A stretch of DNA of 34,756 nt from Clostridia bacterium (GCA_009929735.1 RZZU01000027.1:1-34756), one strand, 5' to 3'; numbered from the stretch's first letter, positions 1 through 8,313 are shown. Program-made: numbers and translations. The notes: generated from the sequence alone by a model not told the origin.

Positions 1-97
1 ATAATTTCCTCCTAATCTATGGACAATTATAGCGCAAAAATAGACCCCATAAAAGAAGCAGTTATTTTTTAACTGTCCATCTTATAGGGTCCATTTT
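1..97 (-). mobile_element. Possible left end of an insertion sequence running off the window
   Basis: Read on the minus strand, positions 93-73 begin TGGACCC and end ATGGACAG, resembling the terminal inverted repeats of IS3-family elements. Inside it, still on the minus strand, are a TATAAT box (31-26) and an AGGAGGA ribosome binding site (13-7) whose start codon would lie just outside the window. Positions 37-52 and 82-97 also pair as a long imperfect hairpin. The inner GGACAGTT matches the IS3 end at the right edge (14 of 23 positions shared). A bidirectional terminator hairpin is the main alternative, so this is tentative. Confidence 0.35.
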
Positions 98-147
98 AAC
101 GCTTACCCCGTTATTTTTTATTTCAGGGGGGGACGCATAAAAAACAC

Positions 148-176
148 TTGACAGGGTATTCAAAATTTAATATAAT
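148..176 (+). promoter_or_regulatory. Sigma-A promoter of the zinc operon
   Basis: A perfect TTGACA (148-153) and a perfect TATAAT (171-176) are separated by 17 nt, about 65 nt upstream of the first gene. It is the only strong promoter seen for the seven tightly packed genes that follow. Confidence 0.85.
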
Positions 177-180
177 CATT

Positions 181-211
181 TTTGCAAATGCAAATAATTC
201 CTATTTGCAAA
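181..211. promoter_or_regulatory. Fur/Zur-family operator
   Basis: TTTGCAAAT (181-189) is repeated inverted as ATTTGCAAA (203-211). Within it GCAAATA (190-196) and TATTTGC (202-208) form a 19-bp interrupted palindrome, the size of a Fur-family box. It starts four bases after the -10 hexamer, so it covers the transcription start, a repressing position. The operon encodes its own Fur-family protein, which is the natural ligand. Zinc rather than iron or peroxide control is inferred from the neighbouring genes. Confidence 0.65.
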
Positions 212-240
212 AATAGCGGTAAAAAGGAGGGGAATGTCGA

Positions 241-1137
241 ATGAAGAAAACAGGTTCATTCAGAATTGTAATGCTGATTGTAGTTGCTTTTATGCTGATT
301 ACTGCGGCAGGCTGCGCAAATAAAAAAGCCGATGCCAATACCCGTGAGGAGACTGGAGAAAAGCCGATTGTAGCGGTATCCATTGTACCTCAGCAAACCT
401 TTGTTGAGGCAGTCTGCGGGGATCTGGCGGAGGTCATCACCATGGTTCCGCCCGGAAGCAGTCCCGAAAACTATGAGCCAACGCCGAAGGAGATGGAGCA
501 GTTCAGTAATGCTAAAGTATATTTTACAATAGGGGTACCAACGGAAGAAGCAAATATCCTGCCCAAAGCAGAGGAAATCAGTGATTTGGAGATTGTTAGT
601 CTGCAAGACGATGTTGCGAAGGTATACCCTGACAGAGAATTGGCTCCAGGCGAAAGAGATCCTCATATTTGGCTTTCACCGAAAAGAGCAATTGTCATGG
701 TGCAGTCTATTGCCCATGAAATGGAGAAAATTGACCCCACAAACAAAGACCAGTATGAAGAGAATGCACAGTCATACATAACAGAGCTTGAAGACTTGGA
801 CGGCCAAATTCATACTGCGTTGGCAGGGGTTGAAAATAGGAAGTTTATCGTGTTCCATCCTGCTTTTGGCTATCTTGCAGATGATTATGGTCTGGAGATG
901 TACGCACTGGAGGAGGAAGGCAAGGAATCAACGCCTCAAAAAATGCAGGAATTAATCGATTTGGCCAAAAAAGAAAATATCAAGGCGATTTTCTACCAAG
1001 CTGAAATTTCCAGCTCGCAGGCAGAAGCTTTTGCCGAGGAAATAGGTGGAAAAACAGTTCAGTTAGCACCTCTTGCGCCGAATTATATAGAAAACTTGAA
1101 AAATATGGCAACATTAATGTCGGAGGTTATGCAATGA
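241..1137 (+). CDS. znuA: Zinc/manganese ABC transporter substrate-binding lipoprotein (ZnuA-type)
   Basis: This is the extracellular metal-binding component of a cluster-9 ABC importer. Residues 1-25 are a lipoprotein signal peptide with lipobox ITAAGC (lipidated Cys25). The mature protein has the family motifs DPHIW (His142) and FHPAFGY (His206). At the site of the usual first His ligand, in the PPGxSPxxYEP motif, this protein reads GSSPENYEP, so Glu76/Asn77 replace that His. There is no His-rich loop. An AGGAGGGG ribosome binding site precedes the ATG. Its stop overlaps the start of the ATPase gene by 4 nt. Zinc is the likely substrate because of the Fur-family and COG0523 genes in the same operon; manganese remains possible. 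Confidence 0.88.
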   Translation: MKKTGSFRIVMLIVVAFMLITAAGCANKKADANTREETGEKPIVAVSIVPQQTFVEAVCGDLAEVITMVPPGSSPENYEPTPKEMEQFSNAKVYFTIGVPTEEANILPKAEEISDLEIVSLQDDVAKVYPDRELAPGERDPHIWLSPKRAIVMVQSIAHEMEKIDPTNKDQYEENAQSYITELEDLDGQIHTALAGVENRKFIVFHPAFGYLADDYGLEMYALEEEGKESTPQKMQELIDLAKKENIKAIFYQAEISSSQAEAFAEEIGGKTVQLAPLAPNYIENLKNMATLMSEVMQ

Positions 1138-1928
1138 TTCACGCAAAAAATATGAATCATCCAGATTATCATGAAGATGCGGTTAACATTGAAAACCTTA
1201 CAGTTAAGTATGGGGAAACACCTGCAATTGCGGGTGTTTCTCTTCATGTTAAAGACGGCGATTATTTGGGCATTATTGGGCCTAACGGAGGCGGGAAAAC
1301 CACCTTACTAAAGGCAATTCTGGGTTTGGTCAAGCCGTTATCCGGAGAAATCACTGTTTATGGCAAAAAAGTAAGCAAGACTGGAAAAGTAATTGGCTAT
1401 GTGCCCCAAATCACTGCGCTTGATAAAAGCTTCCCGATTACTGTTCGTGAGGTGGTCATGACGGGGATGTTGAAGCCTTCCTTCACTTTTTTTCATAAAT
1501 ATACACAAAATGATAGGCGAAAGGCGGAGGAACATTTGGACAGAGTGGGTATTTATAAGCTTAAGGATAGAATGATTTCTGACCTTTCCGGAGGAGAATT
1601 TCAAAGAATGTTGATTGCCAGAGCATTGGCAGTTGAACCCAAGCTTTTGCTGCTGGATGAACCTACAGCAAGCGTTGATGCCAACTCAAGCGAACAGATT
1701 TTTTCTCTGCTCAATGAGCTTAATCAAAGCATGACAATTATCATGGTAACCCATGATCTTCTTGCAGTATCTTCGAATGCAAAAACGTTGGCTTGTTTTA
1801 ACGGGAAGCTGGTTTATCATGGAGGAACCACGTTAAATGAAGAGCTGTTAAAAGCTTTATATGGAGGTCCGATAGACCTCATTGCGCATGGATTTCCGTA
1901 TCGAAAAAGCGTTGAGGGGGACAAATGA
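1134..1928 (+). CDS. znuC: Metal ABC transporter ATP-binding protein (ZnuC-type)
   Basis: This is the cytoplasmic ATPase that energises metal import. It shows Walker A (GPNGGGKTT, near residue 50), the Q-loop (YVPQ), signature LSGGE, Walker B (LLLLDEPTAS) and the switch His (VTHD). At 264 residues it is normal for the family, with a slightly long C-terminal tail. It overlaps the substrate-binding protein gene by ATGA and is followed after one base by the permease start, so translation is probably coupled. The first ATG is kept; a second in-frame ATG at 1152 is possible. Confidence 0.92.
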   Translation: MIHAKNMNHPDYHEDAVNIENLTVKYGETPAIAGVSLHVKDGDYLGIIGPNGGGKTTLLKAILGLVKPLSGEITVYGKKVSKTGKVIGYVPQITALDKSFPITVREVVMTGMLKPSFTFFHKYTQNDRRKAEEHLDRVGIYKLKDRMISDLSGGEFQRMLIARALAVEPKLLLLDEPTASVDANSSEQIFSLLNELNQSMTIIMVTHDLLAVSSNAKTLACFNGKLVYHGGTTLNEELLKALYGGPIDLIAHGFPYRKSVEGDK

Positions 1929-1929
1929 T

Positions 1930-2781
1930 ATGCTGTTATCTTTATTTCAATACCAATTTGTTCAAAATGCCGTGATTGCAAGCATTTTAGCCAGCATTGT
2001 ATGCGGTATCATTGGCGTGATTATCGTTGAAAAAAGGCTTGTTATGATGAGTGGAGGAATTGCGCACACCTCCTATGGAGGGGTTGGGTTAGGCTATCTG
2101 CTTGGCTTTGAGCCGATTATAGGCGCCTTACTGATTTCTGTATTGGCAGCTTTGGGAATAGGCTATATTCAAAGGAAGGGTGGTACCCGTTCGGATGTAG
2201 TGATTGGCCTTTTCTGGTCGTTGGGTATGGCACTTGGCATTTTATTTATTGCAATGATGCCGGGGTATCCGCCGGATTTAAATTCCTATTTATTCGGAAG
2301 TATCTTGTCAGTAACCAGAGGAAATCTCTATTTTATGGCAGTTATTACGCTGATTGTAGTGTTTATTATAACAATACTATTTAATTATTGGGAAGCATAT
2401 ATGTTTGATGAGGAGTTCGCATCCATTATCGGTATCAAGACGGCATTGCTTGAGTATCTTCTCTTTGTTTTGATTGCCATGTCCGTTGTTGTATTAATAC
2501 GTGTTGTTGGCATAATTTTAATTCTTGCTTTATTTACAGCACCGACAGCCATAGCCGGGTTAATTGCAAAAAGCTTGAAATGGAGGATGGTATTGTCTAT
2601 AATCATAGGTGGTATTTTTTGTTTAACCGGACTATCCATTTCGTATGTGTTAAATATTGCATCAGGTGCGTCGATTGTCATCCTGTCAGCGTTAGGCTAT
2701 CTGGTCGTTTATATGGCTTTTTCTATAAAATCCCGTATAAAACAACGTATTCCCAATAAAAATGATTATTTTGGAAGGTGA
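1930..2781 (+). CDS. znuB: Metal ABC transporter permease (ZnuB-type)
   Basis: An integral membrane subunit of the ABC-3 family (ZnuB/TroC/MntB) with about seven to eight hydrophobic helices. It carries the typical motifs MMSGGIAHTSYGGVGLGY near the N-terminus and GLFWSLGMALGI in the middle, where such permeases contact the ATPase and form the channel. The frame is open upstream to 1882, but the ATG at 1930 is chosen because GAGGGGG (1913-1919) lies just upstream and because it directly follows the ATPase stop. This gives 283 residues, normal for the family. Confidence 0.92.
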   Translation: MLLSLFQYQFVQNAVIASILASIVCGIIGVIIVEKRLVMMSGGIAHTSYGGVGLGYLLGFEPIIGALLISVLAALGIGYIQRKGGTRSDVVIGLFWSLGMALGILFIAMMPGYPPDLNSYLFGSILSVTRGNLYFMAVITLIVVFIITILFNYWEAYMFDEEFASIIGIKTALLEYLLFVLIAMSVVVLIRVVGIILILALFTAPTAIAGLIAKSLKWRMVLSIIIGGIFCLTGLSISYVLNIASGASIVILSALGYLVVYMAFSIKSRIKQRIPNKNDYFGR

Positions 2782-2785
2782 TTAC

Positions 2786-3226
2786 ATGGAAAGGAATCAA
2801 TACAGAGAAATATTTAATCAAAATAATATTAAAACGACAAAACAAAGAGAAACCGTTTTTGATGTATTAATGAATGCAAGTATGCCGCTCACTGTAGAAG
2901 AAATTTATGTAACGCTTCGGGAAAAAGAAAAAAATATGAGTCTTTCTACCATTTACAGAGTTCTTGATGTTTTTGTTTCAAAAGACTTGGTGGAAAAAAG
3001 TAATTTTTCGAAAAGCAATATGGCTGTCTATGAAATAAAGGGAACGAAGCATAAGCATCATTTAATCTGTATTTGCTGCGGAAAAATAGTAGCGTTGGAT
3101 AGCTGTCCAATCCATGATTATGAAAAAGCGTTGGAGGAAACAACAAAGTTTGACATTATCAGTCATAAACTTGAGTTTTTTGGCTACTGTCCTGAATGTA
3201 AAATAAAATTCGAAGGGAATGCCTGA
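2786..3226 (+). CDS. zur: Fur-family metal regulator, probably Zur
   Basis: A 146-residue Fur-family repressor: an N-terminal winged helix (TTKQRETVFDVL, then TIYRVLDVF for DNA contact) and a C-terminal dimerisation/metal domain. The domain contains HKHHLI, a CxxC in ICICCGK and a second CxxC (YCPEC) that together form the structural zinc site. The start at 2786 is preferred over an in-frame ATG at 2762 because GGAAGGTGA (2773-2781) is correctly spaced and 2762 lies inside the permease gene. It sits within the operon it most likely controls through the palindrome at 181-211, giving autoregulation. PerR or Fur specificity cannot be excluded from sequence, but zinc genes on both sides favour Zur. 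Confidence 0.85.
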   Translation: MERNQYREIFNQNNIKTTKQRETVFDVLMNASMPLTVEEIYVTLREKEKNMSLSTIYRVLDVFVSKDLVEKSNFSKSNMAVYEIKGTKHKHHLICICCGKIVALDSCPIHDYEKALEETTKFDIISHKLEFFGYCPECKIKFEGNA

Positions 3227-3228
3227 AA

Positions 3229-4260
3229 ATGACAAAAGTAGATATTATTTCCGGATTTTTGGGCTCTGGAAAAACCACCTTAATAAAAAAACTATTGGAG
3301 GAAAAATTATCCGGCGAAAAGGTTGTAATCATAGAGAATGAATTCGGCGAAATTGGTATAGATGGTACGATTTTAAAAAATGCGGGAACTGAAGTAAAGG
3401 AAATGAACGCGGGCTGTATTTGCTGTACATTAGCAGGCAGTTTTGAGAAAACCATTCAAGAGGTTATTCAGCAGTATAAGCCAGAAAGAATTATAATTGA
3501 ACCATCGGGCGTAGGCAAGCTATCGGAGATTATAAAGGCTTGTCAATCACCAAAGCTGAAGGCAAATTTACATATCAATATGCTGATTACGGTTGTGGAT
3601 GTTTTTAAGTTTGAACGCTATCTTGCAAATTTCGGTGAATTTTTTGAAAATCAAATCAGATATGCCAAGACCATTATGATGAGCAGAACGGAAAAAGCAC
3701 CCCAGGAAAAGCTGGAAAAGATAGTAAGCTCTATCAAAAAAATCAATGCAAAAGCAAATATTGTGACTACGCCGCTGGAAAGCTTGAGGGCAGAGCGACT
3801 TATTGCAATTGCTGAACAGGATACTGACGAAACGCTTGAGGGTCAGGTCAAAAAGATGGTGTTGCAGCAGGGAATGCAAGTAGGTCGCTGTAAATGCGGC
3901 CAAAGCCATAGAGAGAGGCATCAGCCTAGCGGGCAGGAATTTCATCCCCACCATTGTGCAGATCAAGTTTTTGAGGTCTGGGGGATAGAAACGCCAAGGA
4001 TCTTTCCCGTGGAAGAACTTAAGAATAAGCTTGCTTTGCTGGAAAATGACAGTACTTTTGGAGTTGCATTAAGAGGAAAGGGCTTTTTGCAGGTGGATCA
4101 AGTGTCGTGGATTCAGTTTGACTATGTTCCGGGAGCGATACAGATCAGAGAAGTGGAACCGGAGTATACCGGAAGGGTTTGTATCATCGGGAGTCATCTG
4201 AATAAACCTGCGCTTGAAAAACTATTTTATGCTGGAGCATACGATGGGGCGGAAAAATGA
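3229..4260 (+). CDS. COG0523 (CobW/ZigA-type) metallochaperone GTPase with CxCC
   Basis: A G3E-family P-loop GTPase thought to deliver zinc or another metal to client proteins. It shows GFLGSGKTT (residues 9-17), the metal-binding GCICC (Cys63, Cys65, Cys66), Walker B-like IIIEPSG (88-94) and a CobW C-terminal domain ending near residue 343. Between them is a Cys/His-rich stretch (Cys221, Cys223, His227, His231, His239, His241, His242, Cys243), a plausible second metal site. The G4 guanine-specificity motif, normally NKxD, is degenerate here (SRTE at 152-155). It starts 2 nt after the Fur-family gene and overlaps the next gene by 4 nt. Zur-controlled COG0523 proteins are typical of zinc-starvation responses. 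Confidence 0.9.
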   Translation: MTKVDIISGFLGSGKTTLIKKLLEEKLSGEKVVIIENEFGEIGIDGTILKNAGTEVKEMNAGCICCTLAGSFEKTIQEVIQQYKPERIIIEPSGVGKLSEIIKACQSPKLKANLHINMLITVVDVFKFERYLANFGEFFENQIRYAKTIMMSRTEKAPQEKLEKIVSSIKKINAKANIVTTPLESLRAERLIAIAEQDTDETLEGQVKKMVLQQGMQVGRCKCGQSHRERHQPSGQEFHPHHCADQVFEVWGIETPRIFPVEELKNKLALLENDSTFGVALRGKGFLQVDQVSWIQFDYVPGAIQIREVEPEYTGRVCIIGSHLNKPALEKLFYAGAYDGAEK

Positions 4261-5879
4261 AAACACGTGTGGATATGATTACTGGATTTTTGGATTCCGG
4301 AAAGACGACTTATATCAATGCTTTGCTGCAAGATGAAAATTTGGCAGAAGAAAAAATAGTTGTTCTGCAATATGAAGAGGGCGAGGCTGGTGTGACAAGC
4401 GCATTGTTAAAGGATAACCTTATAGTAATCAATGCACTGGAAGAGCAGAAGGCCTTAGAGGAGTATCTTGAATACATTGTTGAAAAGTTTGCACCTGACA
4501 AAATCATCATAGAGTATAACGGAATGCTTGCATTAGAAAAGGCTTTCGCTGTATTTGAGAAACGTCCGCTGAGAAAAAAGTACTATCTGGGCAATATCGT
4601 GTGCCTTGTAGATACGTCAACCTTTGAAATGTATACAAACAATTTTGGGGATATATTGAAAAACCAAATTGCCTTTGCAGACCACATTGTTTTAAATAAG
4701 GTAGCCGATGCACAAGGCAAAAAGCTGGAAAAGACAGAAAAAAGCATAAAAATATTTAACAAAAATGCAAAGGTATTTATGACCCCTTTCTATCAGAGGG
4801 ATGATACAGAAGGTTTGGCAATTGCTTTTGACGGCATTTCTATTTATGAAGCTCCTGCAAGGGCAAAGCTCTCCAGTATATTGCTTGGCATATTTTTATT
4901 TCTTGCTGTCGCCTACTTAGGCTTTTCTGTGACACGGTCGGTGCAAGCAAATGCAATCCAGCTTGACTTGTCGGGATTTGAAGGCTTTTTTATGATTTTT
5001 ATAAGCATTTTGATGCAAACCTTTCCTTTTATGCTGGTGGGTATGTTTGTATCATCCATCATACAGGTGTTTCTTTCCAATGATGCCGTTGTGAAGCTTT
5101 TTCCAAAAAAATTCGGTTTAGGGTTTATCACCGCAATGTTTGGAGGTCTTTTTCTTCCTGTTTGTGAATGTGCCATTGTGCCAGTGATGGCACGCTTGGT
5201 CAAAAAAGGCGTTGCGTTGCCGATTGCTGTGACATTTATGTTGTCTGCACCGATTATCAATCCCATTGTTATTGTTTCAACCCTGTATGCTTTTCCTGGG
5301 CATCCCGAAATAACGATATTCAGAATTTATTTCGGTCTTGTGATTGCCCTTGCGGTAGGAATTGTACTAATGCTTTTTCCAGAAACAAACACTGTTTTGT
5401 TGGAGAAGGCGGATATGTTTACCTGTGACTGCATCTATTGCAGCACGCAGCCAAATGGCAGGCAGGGCTTTCGGGAAAAACTGCGATTGATGTTTTTGCA
5501 TACCGGAGAGGAATTTTTTAGCGCAGGCAAGTATCTCGTTTTAGGTGCATTTTTAACAGGTCTGATACAAGTAGCGGTTCCAAAAGATATATTTTTGGGG
5601 CTATGGGGAAAAGATGGATTGGCGCTTGCCGTGATGATGGCAACGGCTTTTTTATTTTCCGTGTGTTCCACATCAGACGCTTTTATTGCAAGAAGCTTCT
5701 GGAACAGCTTTTCAACCAGCTCGATTATGGGATTTCTTGTATTCGGTCCAATGATGGATATTAAAAATCTTTTTATGCTGTTTGCAAGCTTCCGAAAGAC
5801 ATTTGTGATTAAGCTTGTATTGATCATTATTGCAGTTGCGTTTGCGATGCTTTATTTTCTGACATTTTTATTGATATAG
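4257..5879 (+). CDS. Fusion of a COG0523-like GTPase domain to a YraQ/COG0701 permease
   Basis: Residues 1-200 resemble the preceding COG0523 GTPase: P-loop GFLDSGKTT (10-18), IIIEYNG (83-89) and a G4-like LNKVA (146-150). The CxCC metal motif is absent; the equivalent position reads VINALEEQ. Residues 205-540 are a YraQ-type permease (DUF318): a first helix at 207-225, then seven or so more. It carries the family signature PVCECAIVPVMARL (301-314; Cys303, Cys305) followed by SAPIINP, and a loop CDCIYC (390-395) that could bind metal. The frame is continuous, with no sign of frameshift. It overlaps the upstream GTPase by ATGA, and the downstream gene follows at once. YraQ plus YcgQ-type pairs are common, but a covalent GTPase arm is unusual. 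Inferred role: metal export or efflux-coupled redistribution gated by a GTPase. Confidence 0.85.
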   Translation: MKTRVDMITGFLDSGKTTYINALLQDENLAEEKIVVLQYEEGEAGVTSALLKDNLIVINALEEQKALEEYLEYIVEKFAPDKIIIEYNGMLALEKAFAVFEKRPLRKKYYLGNIVCLVDTSTFEMYTNNFGDILKNQIAFADHIVLNKVADAQGKKLEKTEKSIKIFNKNAKVFMTPFYQRDDTEGLAIAFDGISIYEAPARAKLSSILLGIFLFLAVAYLGFSVTRSVQANAIQLDLSGFEGFFMIFISILMQTFPFMLVGMFVSSIIQVFLSNDAVVKLFPKKFGLGFITAMFGGLFLPVCECAIVPVMARLVKKGVALPIAVTFMLSAPIINPIVIVSTLYAFPGHPEITIFRIYFGLVIALAVGIVLMLFPETNTVLLEKADMFTCDCIYCSTQPNGRQGFREKLRLMFLHTGEEFFSAGKYLVLGAFLTGLIQVAVPKDIFLGLWGKDGLALAVMMATAFLFSVCSTSDAFIARSFWNSFSTSSIMGFLVFGPMMDIKNLFMLFASFRKTFVIKLVLIIIAVAFAMLYFLTFLLI

Positions 5880-5891
5880 GTGGGATGTAGT

Positions 5892-6776
5892 GTGAAAATT
5901 ATGAAAACAAGAAGCTATAATATGGATGCTGCTTTTAAGGCTGTTGTGTTGCTGGGATATGCTCTTTTTTTCTTTTTAACAATACGTTCCGGACAGGTTT
6001 TGAAGTATGTGCACCCAAGAAATGTGCCTGTAATCAAGGTTGCGGTACTCGCCATGGTTCTCATTTCCGTTTTCCTAATTCATGAGGTTTTTAAACCGCA
6101 AAGAATGAAGGAGAGTTCAATACCGCTCTTGTTTTTTGCTGTGCCGCTGCTATTCGCCTTTTTGATGCCGGCACAGAGCGTTAGTTCAGCCTCCATAGCT
6201 TACGAGGATTTAAGCCTTGGCGGAACTTCAAAATATGCAGATAAATCCGAGCTAAATATGGAATATTCAGATGAGAGTGTAGCCTATGAGGATAATAATT
6301 TGGATGCATATCCCGAAGAAGAAAATTTAAACGCGATTAATTCAAATACAATGGATTCCGCCACGTTGGATTCCAGCACGGTTGATGCAGCAGAGAAAAA
6401 GTTTGAATTGATTGACGGAACCGTTATTGTCGACGACGATTATTATGTAGCATGGATGCAGGAAATATATGATAATATGGATAAATATATTGGGAAAAAG
6501 ATTGAGGTAACGGGGTTTGTTTACAAAGATGAGCAGTTTGATGAAAATGAATTTGTATCAGGAAGAATGATGATGGTTTGTTGTGCAGCGGATATGCAGA
6601 CGATAGGCTTTTTGTGCAGATACAATCAAACCGCTGAGTTGAAAGCAGATGAGTGGATTAAAGTGTATGGAACGATTGAAAAGGGAGAGTTCGATGGAAG
6701 CGATATGACCACGATTGAAGTGGAGCATATTGAAAATACAGAAAAACCAGAGGTTGATTATGTGTATCCTTTTTAA
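5892..6776 (+). CDS. YcgQ/TIGR03943-family membrane protein
   Basis: Partner protein usually found beside YraQ permeases (ycgQ-ycgR in Bacillus). Two hydrophobic helices at the N-terminus and another near residues 80-95 are followed by a long acidic linker and an extracytoplasmic domain of about 120 residues. That domain holds the conserved CCAAD motif (two adjacent Cys, near 230-231) and a distal Cys in GFLCRY. The GTG at 5892 is preferred because AGGTGG (5878-5883) is 8 nt upstream; a GTG at 5880 overlaps the SD, and an ATG at 5901 is too far away. It is the last gene of the zinc operon. Its biochemical role is unknown; a metal-binding accessory to the fused permease is inferred. Confidence 0.8.
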   Translation: MKIMKTRSYNMDAAFKAVVLLGYALFFFLTIRSGQVLKYVHPRNVPVIKVAVLAMVLISVFLIHEVFKPQRMKESSIPLLFFAVPLLFAFLMPAQSVSSASIAYEDLSLGGTSKYADKSELNMEYSDESVAYEDNNLDAYPEEENLNAINSNTMDSATLDSSTVDAAEKKFELIDGTVIVDDDYYVAWMQEIYDNMDKYIGKKIEVTGFVYKDEQFDENEFVSGRMMMVCCAADMQTIGFLCRYNQTAELKADEWIKVYGTIEKGEFDGSDMTTIEVEHIENTEKPEVDYVYPF

Positions 6777-7020
6777 GGAGTTTGAAAAGTCCTTCCCCTC
6801 TTTCGATACTTTCAATACGCCATGCTTCAGTATTATATGAGAATCAAGGCATTTTGGGAACGGAGGCAATATTCCCAAGAAGGTCAATCGGTACATTGAA
6901 ATATTAGTTTTGTAGATGGATTTGCTTTCAGTAGAATCTATATAAGGAACAAAGCTATTGTTGAACGAAAAAGTTTTTTTGCAGCAAAAAGAAACATAAA
7001 TGAAATTGGGAGTATTAGAT

Positions 7021-8145
7021 ATGAAGAATTTAAAAAAAAGAATCTCGGGGTTTTTCTGTGACCCCGTTCTGCTCGCGGCTTTTGTAGCTGCAGTTATTTC
7101 TGCACAATTTGTGCCCCCATCTAAACAATATTTGGGTTATTTGGATTTGCACGTTTTAAGCCTATTGCTATCTATGATGCTAGTGGTGGCAGGCTTGCAA
7201 AAGGTTGGCGTGTTCGCAGTGATTATAGAACATTTGCTGAAATTTGTGCATAATACCAGAATGCTTGCGTTGGTTTTGGTGAGTGTTTGTTTTTTTTGCA
7301 GTATGCTAATTACGAATGATGTTGCTTTAATTACTTTTGTTCCTCTTGCAATTATATCTTTGACGCAGACGGAGAAACAAAAGCGATTGATCCCGGTCAT
7401 TATTTTGCAGACAGTGGCTGCAAATCTGGGGAGTATGCTCACACCGCTGGGCAATCCGCAAAATTTGTATTTATATTCAATTTCAAATATGTCTATGTGG
7501 AAGTTCCTAAAGACAATGGCCATGCCGACAGCAATATCGTTGTTGATGCTTTTGGCAGCTGTTTTTTTTATTAAGCCTGAGCATATTCAGCATATAGCAC
7601 AGCCGCAAACAGAGCCGATTAAGAAGGAGAAGCTTGTTCCATGGAGTGTGCTGTTTATGGTGTGCTTACTTGCTGTCTTGCGTGTAATTCCATACGGGAT
7701 CGCCCTTTTGACTGTTATTGCAAGTGTCATCATACTTGACAAAAAAATACTGGTTTGTGTAGATTACGGGCTGTTGCTTACCTTTATTTTTTTGTTTGTA
7801 TTTATCGGAAATATCAAAAACATTTCTGTTGTCAGTGAAACCTTATCCGCACTGGTTGGTGGGCGTGAGCTTACGGTTGGTATTTTGCTCAGCCAAGTAA
7901 TCAGCAATGTACCTGCGGCAATGCTCCTATCCAAGTTTACAGAAGATTATTCCACATTACTGGTCGGTGTAAATCTTGGCGGACTTGGAACATTAATCGC
8001 ATCCATGGCCAGTGTGATTTCTTATAAGCTGTATGCGTGCGTAAGTGGTGCCCAAACAGGTAAGTATCTTGCGGTATTCACTGCAATTAACCTTGTTTTT
8101 CTAATAGGTTTATGGACGATTGCAAAATGCTTTTCAGTGGCATAA
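7021..8145 (+). CDS. SLC13/ArsB-NhaD-type anion or citrate permease
   Basis: A polytopic membrane protein of about 374 residues with ten or more hydrophobic helices and the signature of the ion-transporter superfamily: an ITNDVALITFVPLAI helix and LTPLGNPQNLYLY. Members move citrate, other carboxylates, arsenite or sodium; the substrate cannot be read from sequence. The ATG at 7021 is preferred over one at 7000 because GGGAG (7008-7012) lies 8 nt before it. It is separated from the zinc operon by 240 bp with no gene and no clear terminator, so read-through is possible. A terminator follows at 8291-8313. Confidence 0.8.
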   Translation: MKNLKKRISGFFCDPVLLAAFVAAVISAQFVPPSKQYLGYLDLHVLSLLLSMMLVVAGLQKVGVFAVIIEHLLKFVHNTRMLALVLVSVCFFCSMLITNDVALITFVPLAIISLTQTEKQKRLIPVIILQTVAANLGSMLTPLGNPQNLYLYSISNMSMWKFLKTMAMPTAISLLMLLAAVFFIKPEHIQHIAQPQTEPIKKEKLVPWSVLFMVCLLAVLRVIPYGIALLTVIASVIILDKKILVCVDYGLLLTFIFLFVFIGNIKNISVVSETLSALVGGRELTVGILLSQVISNVPAAMLLSKFTEDYSTLLVGVNLGGLGTLIASMASVISYKLYACVSGAQTGKYLAVFTAINLVFLIGLWTIAKCFSVA

Positions 8146-8186
8146 TGGCAAAAATGGAAATGTAAAAAAGGGAAACATGGGGCACT

Positions 8187-8237
8187 ATGATTATGGCAGA
8201 GAGGGCACTTGACGGGTGGGCATCTAATTGGGAATAA
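8187..8237 (+). pseudogene. Decayed copy of the 50-residue small protein at 10276
   Basis: Positions 8193-8215 match 10342-10364 at 22 of 23 bases. They encode MAERALDG here and MAESALDG in the intact copy. Only 16 codons remain open (8187-8237). Upstream, 8166-8186 still looks like the middle of the intact protein (a Lys-rich piece with KHG) but in another frame. A frame disruption and loss of the C-terminal half are the simplest reading. Confidence 0.5.
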
Positions 8238-8290
8238 GGCGGAAGAGTTGTCATATCAATTTGTGTTCATTTGTACACATAAAACATTTG

Positions 8291-8313
8291 AGTTGCAACG
8301 GAGCAACTTTTTT
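8291..8313 (+). terminator. Rho-independent terminator of the anion permease
   Basis: AGTTGC (8291-8296), a six-base loop, GCAACT (8303-8308) and a run of Ts to 8313. The rest of 8238-8546 holds no gene. A TATAAT at 8410-8415 without a good -35 may be the start of the next transcript. Confidence 0.75.

Noticed and set aside
256..666. Long minus-strand frame opposite the substrate-binding protein gene
   Set aside because: It lies antisense to a clear znuA with signal peptide and motifs; no RBS and no recognisable protein.
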